5,246 nt of DNA from Microcaldota archaeon (GCA_021851985.1 JAJZOS010000070.1:1-5246), one strand, 5' to 3'; positions 1-4,683 are shown, numbered from the stretch's first letter. A program made the numbers and translations. The notes: generated by a model not told the origin, from the letters alone.

Positions 1-651
1 ATCACTTCTATTGTATCCGAATATGCTGAGAAGCGAGGAGATTTCATCAAGCTCGCTGTTTGAAAACAGCCTTTGCTGCGAATCGATGATTTTTATTTGG
101 TATCTGGTTTTGTTGCTCTGGGAAGAGGAAGAAGGTGCACTTGCTGCGCTTAGCCCAAATTCAGCGGAATCCCTGGCAAGCTCCTTCATTGATTTTTGAT
201 TGTCTGTTTTGCTGAAGGTCTCATTTATTTTTTCCCTGAAAGAATTAAGAGTACTTTCGTCTATCCTGCGCGAATTTGAATTATATCCTATGTATATTAT
301 CGAGTAGGTTTCATTAACAGGTATTTGGGCTTCGATTTCCGCTCCTGAGCGCCTTATCTCGTTGTCCAGAAACGCAATTGCGCCTGAAGTCGCTATAACA
401 CGCAATGAGAGTCGCGTGTTACTGGTTTCCTCAAGCCTTTTTATTCCTTCCCGCACTGCATTCCCTATAAATTCCGCATGCTCCCGGTTTTCCACAGGAG
501 CTATCCTTCCATCGTCTTTGCCATGCCTTACTGCAGGGCCTATGAATCCTTTCAGCCTTCCGGAGCTTGCAAGCGATATGAAACCTATGGAGCCAAAGCT
601 ACTTGAATCGGTTTCATCCCTAAATATTCTTTTCACTGATGCCGTAGACAT
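1..651 (-). CDS. Hypothetical protein, N-terminal 217 residues (3' end cut by window)
   Basis: An uninterrupted reading frame runs from an ATG at 651-649 to the window edge. I do not recognise the family. The visible protein starts MSTASVKRIFRDETDSSS and has no signal peptide or membrane segment, so it is probably cytoplasmic. It shows an alpha/beta-like first part (about residues 1-110), a beta-rich stretch with NETYSIIYIGYN (113-124), a helical segment (about 131-166), then a serine-rich low-complexity linker (about 168-180) followed by a second structured segment (KTRYQIKIIDSQQRLF onwards). A hinge between two domains is the simplest reading. The start is supported by a strong TATA box about 29 bp upstream, which puts transcription initiation at or within a few bases of the ATG (leaderless). 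It lies tandem to and downstream of the Lrp/AsnC gene but has its own promoter. The coding assignment is strong; the function is unknown. Confidence 0.8.
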   Translation of the reverse strand, partial: MSTASVKRIFRDETDSSSFGSIGFISLASSGRLKGFIGPAVRHGKDDGRIAPVENREHAEFIGNAVREGIKRLEETSNTRLSLRVIATSGAIAFLDNEIRRSGAEIEAQIPVNETYSIIYIGYNSNSRRIDESTLNSFREKINETFSKTDNQKSMKELARDSAEFGLSAASAPSSSSQSNKTRYQIKIIDSQQRLFSNSELDEISSLLSIFGYNRSD

Positions 652-674
652 TCACTATAAAAGCGGTTGTTTAG

Positions 675-686
675 GTATTTAAATAT
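675..686 (-). promoter_or_regulatory. TATA box of the hypothetical gene at 1-651
   Basis: On the minus strand this reads ATATTTAAATAC, close to the archaeal TATA consensus. Its centre is about 29 bp upstream of the ATG at 651, so the transcript should be leaderless or have a leader of a few bases. No Shine-Dalgarno sequence is present. Confidence 0.6.
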
Positions 687-696
687 GTGTATTTAC

Positions 697-713
697 ATTA
701 CGAATTTAGTAAT
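697..713. promoter_or_regulatory. Palindrome ATTAC-N7-GTAAT, candidate operator
   Basis: A perfect 5-bp inverted repeat with a 7-base AT-rich spacer lies just upstream of the TATA box of the minus-strand gene at 1-651. A related palindrome with the same TTAC/GTAA half-sites occurs at 757-771. Lrp/AsnC proteins bind short AT-centred palindromes as dimers, and such a regulator is encoded next door, so this could be one of its sites. That link is inference; such AT-rich palindromes also occur by chance. Confidence 0.3.
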
Positions 714-729
714 ATAGTGGAATATAGGT

Positions 730-743
730 AAAAACGTTAAAAA
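730..743 (-). terminator. Oligo-T terminator after the Lrp/AsnC gene
   Basis: On the minus strand, about 30 bases past the TGA of the regulator gene, the sequence carries two T5 runs separated by AACG. Oligo-T tracts without a required hairpin are the usual archaeal termination signal. A small 5-bp hairpin-capable palindrome (757-771) lies between the stop codon and the T runs. Confidence 0.4.
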
Positions 744-756
744 TATTTCACTTTAT

Positions 757-771
757 TTACGGATATCGTAA
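757..771. promoter_or_regulatory. Palindrome TTACG-N5-CGTAA, candidate operator or hairpin
   Basis: A perfect 5-bp inverted repeat with a 5-base spacer (GATAT), directly after the stop codon of the Lrp/AsnC gene. It resembles the palindrome at 697-713, with centres 59 bp apart. It could be a second regulator site upstream of the gene at 1-651, or part of the regulator gene's terminator. Confidence 0.3.
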
Positions 772-1164
772 TCATTTAAGAACCATGTTGGTTGACGTGT
801 CCGCTACTCCTTCAAGCGCCCTTATGGCGTCTATCATACTATTCACTTTATCCATAGTCTCTGCGGTTATGAAGCATATTATATCAAAATTGCCTGACAC
901 CTCGTACACCTCGTTTATTCCTAGTTTTTTTATGGCTCCGGCAACGTCGGATGTTACTGATTTAGATGTTGCGACCATGACTATGGCACTGACAGTTTCG
1001 GACGTATCTACAGTAAACTTCTTGATTATGCCAGAAGACGTCAATTTTTTGATCCTTGCACGGATCGCCCCCTCAGTAAGGCCAGTCTCCTTTGCTATTT
1101 CTACAAACGGCTTCCTGCCGTCTGATTTAAGCGCCTTAAGAATCTGCGAATCTATGCTGTCCAT
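772..1164 (-). CDS. Lrp/AsnC-family transcriptional regulator
   Basis: A 130-residue protein with the standard two-domain architecture and full family length. Residues 1-50 form the AsnC-type helix-turn-helix: MDSIDSQILKALKSDGRKPF, then VEIAKETGLTEGAIRARIKKL with the recognition helix at about 30-42, followed by SSGIIKKFTV. Residues about 57-130 form the RAM (ligand-sensing and oligomerising) domain, including VYEVSGNFDIICFI (86-99) with the conserved G-x-x-D (G91, D94). The family binds DNA as dimers or octamers and usually responds to amino acids. The HTH core resembles LysM-type archaeal members, but the ligand cannot be read from sequence. The ATG sits about 26 bp from a TATA box, predicting a leaderless mRNA. 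The promoter is shared head to head with the small gene at 1211, so autoregulation could affect both. The proximity to a DAHP synthase gene hints at amino-acid control but proves nothing. Confidence 0.93.
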   Translation of the reverse strand: MDSIDSQILKALKSDGRKPFVEIAKETGLTEGAIRARIKKLTSSGIIKKFTVDTSETVSAIVMVATSKSVTSDVAGAIKKLGINEVYEVSGNFDIICFITAETMDKVNSMIDAIRALEGVADTSTNMVLK

Positions 1165-1185
1165 AATTAACTAAAGAAATTGTAA

Positions 1186-1195
1186 TATTTATATA
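1186..1195. promoter_or_regulatory. Bidirectional TATA element between Lrp/AsnC gene and small gene
   Basis: The run TATTTATATA reads as a good TATA box in both directions: TTTATATA on the plus strand (1188-1195) and TATAAATA-like on the minus strand. Its centre is about 26 bp from the regulator's ATG (1164) and about 26 bp from the in-frame ATG at 1217 of the small gene. The whole divergent spacer is only 46 bp, so one TBP-bound site probably serves, or is competed for by, both genes. Confidence 0.55.
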
Positions 1196-1210
1196 CCTGA
1201 ATGTATCCAT

Positions 1211-1435
1211 ATGGAAATGATTTATATGAAGTTTTCTTTGTTCAGAAAGGGTGGAAAAGAGGTAAAGGAAGAAAGCGACTCTTACAGCAGAAATGGAGAC
1301 CTCAAAGCAGCAGCGAGAGAAGCTGAAGGGGCTAAAAAACGCTCCGACACTGACCCGAAGGATATAGAATACCTTAAATGGAAGATTCTTGTGGAGAAAG
1401 AAGCAAGGGAGAATGCAAAGAGAAGAATAAGATAA
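1211..1435 (+). CDS. Small highly charged protein of unknown function
   Basis: A 74-codon frame rich in Lys, Glu and Arg with no membrane segment; I do not recognise a family. Three in-frame ATGs are possible: 1211, 1217 and 1226. The TATA box centred near 1191 predicts transcription from about 1216-1218, which favours ATG 1217 (leaderless) or 1226 (short leader, giving the natural-looking start MKFSLFRKGGKEVKEE). The longest form is listed. The part SYSRNGDLKAAAREAEGAKK through the DPKDIEYLKWKILVEKEARE segment is predicted helical and spaced like one TPR-type helix pair (residues about 25-68), ending in a basic tail (NAKRRIR). It is divergent from the Lrp/AsnC gene and converges on the DAHP synthase gene with a 6-bp gap. 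Codon use and the tight packing between neighbours support a real gene. Confidence 0.65.
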   Translation: MEMIYMKFSLFRKGGKEVKEESDSYSRNGDLKAAAREAEGAKKRSDTDPKDIEYLKWKILVEKEARENAKRRIR

Positions 1436-1441
1436 CTGTCT

Positions 1442-2512
1442 TTATTTATTATTCAACTTTCTGAGAAGCTTGTAGAGTTCATTGCTGTCATTTATGAGTT
1501 TGCCCAGCAGTTTTGGTTTTATGGCTTGGGCGCCGTCACTTAAAGCTTCCTCAGGTCTGTCATGTACCTCTATCATAAGGCCATCGGCCCCGCTGGCTAT
1601 AGCTGCCATAGACATAGGATATATCAAATCCCTCCTTCCAGTTCCGTGGCTTGGATCGACTATTACAGGAAATGGTGTCTCTTTTTTGAGTATCGGGACC
1701 GCACTCATATCAAGCGTGTTCCTTGTCTTGGAAGGAAAAGATCCGCCAAGAGGGATTATGCCCCTTTCACAGAGGATTATTTTCCTGTTTCCTTCTGCAA
1801 CTATCCGCTCTCCGAAACTCAGATATTCATCTATCTGGGAACTTGGTCCGCGCTTGAATAAAACAGGCTTGCCCTGCCTTGCGACCGATTCTATTAAATC
1901 CTGATTGAACATGTTCCTTGCGCCTATCTGAAGAATGTCCGAATATTTGGATACTATTTCCACGTCAGTTTGGCTCCTTACCTCAGTTATTGTAGGCATA
2001 TCAAATTCCTTGCCGGCTTCATACAGATATTGAAGGCCGCTGAGGCCGAGGCCTTGGAATGAATGCACCGAAGTCCTTGGCTTGAATGCCCCTCCCCGCA
2101 GTATGTCTGCGCCTGCCTCTTTGACCTGCTTAGCTATCCTGAAGATCTGTTCTCTGCTCTCTATGGAACACGGGCCGGCAATATATATTGGCTTGTTCTT
2201 TCCTATCTCAAGCCTGCCCGCCTTCACAGAGATATCGTCTTGAATGTATTCCCTGCTCATCAACTTATACGGCACAGTTATATGTAGTGCTCTCGATACG
2301 CCGCGCATTGCCCTTAGCTGATCGAAGTCAATTTTGCTTTCGTCTCCTATAATGCCTATAACTACTCTGGATTCCCCGACAGACACGTCTGCCTTCAAGC
2401 CTGAGGTTTCTATTTTGCGGATTACGCTCTTAATGTCTTTTTCAAGAGCATTTCGCTTCATTATTATCAAAAAATCACTGTTAGGTGCCTTTCTTAAATT
2501 TTGTATTTTCAT
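1442..2512 (-). CDS. aroF: 3-deoxy-7-phosphoheptulonate (DAHP) synthase, type I-beta
   Basis: This enzyme condenses phosphoenolpyruvate and erythrose 4-phosphate to DAHP, the entry step of aromatic amino acid synthesis. The 356-residue protein closely matches the Thermotoga maritima-type layout: an N-terminal ferredoxin-like regulatory domain (about 12-85, ending PYKLMSRE) and a TIM-barrel catalytic domain (about 100-350). Visible signatures are IAGPCSIE (111-118), RGGAFKPRTS (139-148), QIGARN (195-200), LFKRG (218-222), CERG (248-251), TRNTLDMSAVP (263-273), VDPSHGTGRRD (285-295), IEVH (314-317) and LSDG (324-327). By family analogy the metal ligands are C115, H289, E315 and D326, all present. 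The ferredoxin-like domain carries tyrosine or phenylalanine feedback control in known relatives. The ATG start gives about 12 residues before the domain; a TTG at residue 15 would match the T. maritima N-terminus almost exactly, so the start is less certain. The gene symbol varies (aroF/aroG/aroA). Confidence 0.95.
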   Translation of the reverse strand: MKIQNLRKAPNSDFLIIMKRNALEKDIKSVIRKIETSGLKADVSVGESRVVIGIIGDESKIDFDQLRAMRGVSRALHITVPYKLMSREYIQDDISVKAGRLEIGKNKPIYIAGPCSIESREQIFRIAKQVKEAGADILRGGAFKPRTSVHSFQGLGLSGLQYLYEAGKEFDMPTITEVRSQTDVEIVSKYSDILQIGARNMFNQDLIESVARQGKPVLFKRGPSSQIDEYLSFGERIVAEGNRKIILCERGIIPLGGSFPSKTRNTLDMSAVPILKKETPFPVIVDPSHGTGRRDLIYPMSMAAIASGADGLMIEVHDRPEEALSDGAQAIKPKLLGKLINDSNELYKLLRKLNNK

Positions 2513-2527
2513 TTGATTATTGAATAT

Positions 2528-2535
2528 AATTTAAA
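2528..2535 (-). promoter_or_regulatory. Possible TATA box of the DAHP synthase gene
   Basis: The minus strand reads TTTAAATT here, but its centre is only about 20 bp from the annotated ATG, closer than for the other genes. Either transcription starts from another element or the true start codon is further in (the TTG at residue 15 would fit). Weak call. Confidence 0.25.
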
Positions 2536-2624
2536 GCTTTTGTTCAAGTTGCATGTTTACAGTTGTAATGCGCAGATACAGATTAGGGATACAGGAACGG
2601 ACTTCGCGCTGATGCAGAGGATCG

Positions 2625-3236
2625 TCAAGATACAGTCGCGGTTATTCTGGCAACGCGTTCTACAAGGATTCTCTGGCCGTCTGGCGAGGTGTTGTTGAAT
2701 ATTATCCACACATATCCGTCAAAAGGGGAGCCTATGGAATTGGAGCTTATAAGAGGTCCGGCCTCCTCATCTATAGTTGGATATCCTGGTACTTTAAGAT
2801 TCCCGTTGCCGATATAGATATTTATGGTGTTCGTAGAACCCTCGGGAAACGTGGACATTGCGCCGTCCGTTGATATGTATTCCATAATTGAAGACGCCAG
2901 GGGATAAGGAACATGGGTGTTCCCGAAAAAGTTCTTTATTGTGGTATTAAGCGGCGAGACTATCACTATTGCGTTGTAGATGTCTGAACCGGTAGCCTGC
3001 CCGACAGTGAAAGACAGCGTCGCCAGCGAGTTGACAGGAGCCGAGGATGGAACTATGTTTGTAAGCGTGAGGCCGTTGCACTCGAACCCTGATTCTGCAA
3101 TGCAGCTCGTTCCGAGATTGTTGTTGCTGAAAACCCCGAGAGAGAAGAGCGCGATAAGCACGATCGCGATTATGAGTATCGCCCATCCGTACGTCATCAG
3201 GTACTCCATCGCGCTCTGGAGCTTTGTGCTAAACAT
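2625..3236 (-). CDS. Class III signal peptide (archaeal type IV pilin-like) protein
   Basis: A 203-residue protein beginning MFSTKLQSAMEYLMTYGWAI followed by a hydrophobic helix (about 17-36: ILIIAIVLIALFSLGVF). The K5-L6-Q7-S8-A9-M10-E11-Y12 stretch is a class III prepilin-type signal, normally cut by a FlaK/PibD/EppA-type peptidase just before the Q; E11 is the conserved Glu of the mature pilin helix. Leu replaces the more usual Gly before the cut site. The remaining ~165 residues look beta-rich and exported, with two cysteines (C45, C53) that could form a disulfide and several N-glycosylation sequons (N97-T-T, N181-N-T, N182-T-S). Proteins with this N-terminus are common in Micrarchaeota and related lineages, usually in multiple copies. 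Its role (pilus subunit or membrane-anchored surface protein) cannot be decided here. It has its own promoter and is followed 112 bp later by the DAHP synthase gene on the same strand. Confidence 0.88.
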   Translation of the reverse strand: MFSTKLQSAMEYLMTYGWAILIIAIVLIALFSLGVFSNNNLGTSCIAESGFECNGLTLTNIVPSSAPVNSLATLSFTVGQATGSDIYNAIVIVSPLNTTIKNFFGNTHVPYPLASSIMEYISTDGAMSTFPEGSTNTINIYIGNGNLKVPGYPTIDEEAGPLISSNSIGSPFDGYVWIIFNNTSPDGQRILVERVARITATVS

Positions 3237-3258
3237 GATATTTTATTTAGAGGTGACA

Positions 3259-3272
3259 CTATTTTAAAATAT
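3259..3272 (-). promoter_or_regulatory. TATA box of the pilin-like gene
   Basis: On the minus strand this reads ATATTTTAAAATAG, centred about 30 bp from the ATG at 3236, giving a start of transcription 2-5 bases before the codon. It lies only about 15 bp from the presumed right end of the decayed IS200/IS605-type element. Confidence 0.5.
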
Positions 3273-3286
3273 GATGTGATAGTCGC

Positions 3287-3319
3287 GAAACTGCCTACAG
3301 CTAAAGCATGTGGGCTTCC
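3287..3319 (-). mobile_element. Decayed IS200/IS605-type right-end hairpin
   Basis: On the minus strand this segment starts GGAAGCCCACATGC, has a TTTA loop, and returns through GCTGTAGGC to AGTTTC. Right ends of archaeal IS200/IS605 (IS1341/tnpB-type) elements commonly have the form GGAAGCCCnnnn-TTTAG-nnnnGGGnAGTTnAC, a subterminal hairpin recognised by TnpA and forming the 3' part of the omega RNA. Here the stem (3293-3315) is imperfect: three outer pairs, one C-A mismatch, three pairs, a bulged T and two pairs next to the loop. These defects suggest the end is no longer active. Identification rests on recalled family pattern, not on a search. Confidence 0.5.
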
Positions 3320-3473
3320 AATGATTGATGGTTTTTATGAAAAAACAAAAACCAAATATAGTTCCTGATTCGGAGACACCGCTTGCGACTGCCTAGTTTG
3401 CAGTTGTAGAGGCGAATATCTCCCTGAGCGTTAGTTGAGTTTAAAGGCAAGTTCTTGAAAACGTTTGAATCAG
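3320..3473 (-). pseudogene. Remnant of a tnpB (IS605 OrfB) C-terminus
   Basis: Upstream of the right-end hairpin, minus-strand translation gives broken pieces that resemble the variable tail found after the zinc ribbon of archaeal TnpB proteins (typical pattern ACGD..ST......AS.V.ESGT). In one frame there is LPLNSTNAQGD (about 3418-3450). One base later the similarity continues in another frame as FASTTAN (3396-3416), then a TAG stop (3393-3395), then AVASGVSESGT (3360-3392) and WKPT over the hairpin. So at least one frameshift and one stop codon interrupt it. None of the TnpB catalytic RuvC motifs or zinc-ribbon cysteines is present; the rest of the element has been lost, and the remnant ends near the tRNA gene. 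Moderate confidence: the peptide similarity is from memory and short. Confidence 0.42.
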
Positions 3474-3474
3474 G
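3364..3474. other. Nested inverted repeats, potential structured RNA
   Basis: An 8-bp perfect inverted repeat, CCTGATTC (3364-3371) with GAATCAGG (3467-3474), closes a ~110-base segment; on the plus strand G-U pairs extend it to 11 bp. Inside, GGAGA (3372-3376) can pair with TCTCC (3419-3423), and TGCGACTGC (3384-3392) with GCAGTTGTA (3400-3408) around a 7-base loop. AGGCT (3472-3476) can alternatively pair with AGCCT (3483-3487), competing with the closing stem. This could be the omega-RNA scaffold region of the decayed tnpB element (minus strand) or an independent RNA on the plus strand, which the G-U pairs favour. A TATA-like TTTTTAT at about 3331-3337 would suit a plus-strand start near 3360. 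No known RNA family was recognised. Confidence 0.25.
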
Positions 3475-3535
3475 CTGCACTGAGCCTTTCCATTAACAAT
3501 TAACGTATTTGCCCATTGCCCATGAACAAAACTTT

Positions 3536-3657
3536 TGGCGAGGGCGAGATTTGAACACGCGGCCTCTAGATTTCTTAGCAATCACAGCAAAATGCTCATC
3601 ACTCATAAAAGCTTAGCATATGAGTCTAGCGCTCTAACCAGGCTGAGCTACCCCGCC
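3536..3657 (-). tRNA. tRNA with anticodon CAT (probably elongator Met), intron-containing
   Basis: The cloverleaf is complete once a 47-base intron is removed (mature length 75). Acceptor GGCGGGG pairs with CCTCGCC (one G-U); D-arm GCTC/GAGC; anticodon stem CTAGA/TCTAG with loop CTCATAA; variable AGGCC; T-arm GCGTG/CTCGC with loop TTCAAAT and one T-T mismatch (52-62); discriminator A73; CCA is not encoded. The anticodon is CAT. It is not an initiator: it has G1-C72 and lacks three G-C pairs at the base of the anticodon loop. Elongator Met is favoured over the Ile2 (C34-modified) isoacceptor because of the AGG after the anticodon stem, but this is not certain. It lies downstream of the transporter gene on the same strand, has a possible own TATA box, and is followed by a T4 run (3528-3531). 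Confidence 0.9.
3572..3618 (-). other. tRNA intron at position 37/38 (47 nt)
   Basis: The intron interrupts the anticodon loop after A37, the canonical archaeal site; the 36/37 cut gives the same mature RNA. The expected bulge-helix-bulge is imperfect: loop bases 32-35 (CTCA) face TAAG of the intron with one C-A mismatch, and the inner helix is short. Strikingly, A31 to A37 (ACTCATA) is perfectly complementary to TATGAGT inside the intron (plus-strand 3601-3607), which could mask the anticodon before splicing. Confidence 0.8.
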
Positions 3658-3681
3658 AGCACTTAAGTATTGTCCCGAATT

Positions 3682-3690
3682 GGTTTTTAT
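3682..3690 (-). promoter_or_regulatory. Possible TATA box for the tRNA(CAT) gene
   Basis: The minus strand reads ATAAAAACC, centred about 29 bp before the tRNA 5' end, in the short spacer after the transporter stop codon. The tRNA could alternatively be co-transcribed with the transporter. Confidence 0.35.
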
Positions 3691-3707
3691 TTGTTTGTTT
3701 TGCAGCT

Positions 3708-4553
3708 TTACAGCGAGCTTACTATCAGGGCGCCAATTATTATTATTGCAAATCCCAGAAGTTGGATTTTTGTGAATCTTTCCCTGAAAAAGTATATGCC
3801 TATCAATGCCGCAAACACTGGAGCAAGAGAATTGATCACTCCGGTAAGCCCCACCGCACTCAGCATCACCACCGCGCCGAACCCCACGGATCCCAAACCG
3901 TCAAGTATGCCTACGGATAGGATGCCTTTTGCATATGCTGAAATTTTATGGTTCGTCTTTTTGAACCTTACGAATTGCGCTGCAATTACGAAGGCGATCA
4001 GTGATGTGAGCTTCATGGCCATTATTGGAACTACAAAAGTTCCTGATGAGTCAATAGCATATGCGTATATTATGAATGATGCAGCCCAGAGAATGAAGGC
4101 CAATGCCGCTGGAAGGAGCTTTCTATTGAATTCATGTTTTTCAGTAGTTGCAATGAGCGCAGCGCCTATGAATACCGTTATCACGCCAATGACGCCTATG
4201 CTGCTTAAAGATTCGCCGAATATGAGGAATCCAAATACAACATATACCAGCGAACTTAGTTCTGCAAAGGCCATTGAGTTTGCTACCTGCTCGGTTTCAA
4301 GTGACATGTAAAATGAGACATACCCTAGGGCAAGGATTATCCCGGCTGCAACAGAAAGTGCGATAGGGTATACAGAGATTGAGCCGGTGTTTACGAAGAA
4401 TAAAGACGCAAATGCGGGCATAAGCCCAATCACCATTATCATGATGCCCGTCCTGTAAGCACCCACCTTAAGCACAAATTTCTTGCTTATCGAATCGGCC
4501 AGAAGGAATGAGATTGAATAAAGCAGTGCAGCTGCAATTTGATAGGTTGTCAT
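3708..4553 (-). CDS. EamA/DMT-superfamily membrane transporter
   Basis: A 281-residue integral membrane protein with ten predicted helices (about 3-20, 34-54, 63-84, 94-112, 117-136, 147-166, 171-194, 207-229, 235-256, 262-279), the hallmark of drug/metabolite transporters with two five-helix EamA repeats. Both repeats show the typical helix 4-5 pattern: ELSSLVYVVFGFLIFGESLS (98-117) and NSLAPVFAALIGIYFFRERF (241-260), each followed by a terminal hydrophobic helix with a G-A ending. Such proteins export or exchange metabolites; the substrate cannot be predicted. The ATG at 4553 is chosen because MTTYQIAAALLYS begins the first helix directly; an upstream TTG at 4595 would only add a polar 14-residue tail lying over the promoter. 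A TATAAATAC box centred 35 bp upstream predicts a leader of roughly 10 bases. It is divergent from tRNA-His. Confidence 0.9.
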   Translation of the reverse strand: MTTYQIAAALLYSISFLLADSISKKFVLKVGAYRTGIMIMVIGLMPAFASLFFVNTGSISVYPIALSVAAGIILALGYVSFYMSLETEQVANSMAFAELSSLVYVVFGFLIFGESLSSIGVIGVITVFIGAALIATTEKHEFNRKLLPAALAFILWAASFIIYAYAIDSSGTFVVPIMAMKLTSLIAFVIAAQFVRFKKTNHKISAYAKGILSVGILDGLGSVGFGAVVMLSAVGLTGVINSLAPVFAALIGIYFFRERFTKIQLLGFAIIIIGALIVSSL

Positions 4554-4583
4554 GAAATACCCAAGATTTATATTATAGATTCT

Positions 4584-4593
4584 GTATTTATAC
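4584..4593. promoter_or_regulatory. TATA region between the transporter and tRNA-His
   Basis: The run GTATTTATAC is near-palindromic and reads as TATAAATAC on the minus strand, well placed for the transporter gene. On the plus strand the same box would start transcription at or just inside the tRNA-His gene; a second box, TTTATATTATAG (4566-4577), is better placed for a tRNA leader of about 12 bases. Confidence 0.5.
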
Positions 4594-4610
4594 AATGTCT
4601 ACAAAAAGAT

Positions 4611-4683
4611 GGCCTTGGTAGTGTAACGGCTTGCATAGGAGGCTGTGGACCTCCAGGACCGGGTCCGACTCCCGGCCTAGGCC
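4611..4683 (+). tRNA. tRNA-His (GTG)
   Basis: Intronless cloverleaf including the His-specific extra G at -1 (4611) facing C73 (4683), both encoded. Acceptor GCCTTGG/CCTAGGC has one T-T mismatch at 5-68; D-arm GTGT/GCAT; anticodon arm GGAGG-CTGTGGA-CCTCC with anticodon GTG; variable AGGA; T-arm CCGGG/CCCGG. The T-loop is TCCGACT, with C at position 55 where T (pseudouridine) is nearly universal. Only one C after the discriminator is encoded, so CCA must be added. A T4 run follows at 4694-4697 as a likely termination signal. Confidence 0.93.

Noticed and set aside
785..1174. Long plus-strand frame opposite the Lrp/AsnC gene
   Set aside because: It is the antisense shadow of a well-supported regulator gene and has no family features.
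3284..3395. Similar strings GCGAAACTGCCTA and GCGACTGCCTA as a possible direct repeat
   Set aside because: Similarity breaks down after 11 bases with gaps; likely chance, the first being part of the right-end hairpin.
3319..3427. CTGA boxes at 3366 and 3425 plus a TTGATGG box-C-like motif near 3324, as a C/D RNA on the plus strand
   Set aside because: Spacing (~100 bases) and a degenerate box C do not fit an archaeal C/D RNA.
3364..3487. A riboswitch with terminator/antiterminator alternatives on the plus strand
   Set aside because: No plus-strand protein gene follows within 1.3 kb, and no known aptamer was recognised.
3572..3618. A box C-like GTGATGA inside the tRNA intron, suggesting an intronic C/D guide RNA
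   Set aside because: No CTGA box D or D' is present in the intron, which is too short for a standard C/D RNA.
3670..4311. 213-codon plus-strand frame opposite the transporter
   Set aside because: Antisense shadow; the minus strand encodes a clear ten-helix EamA protein.
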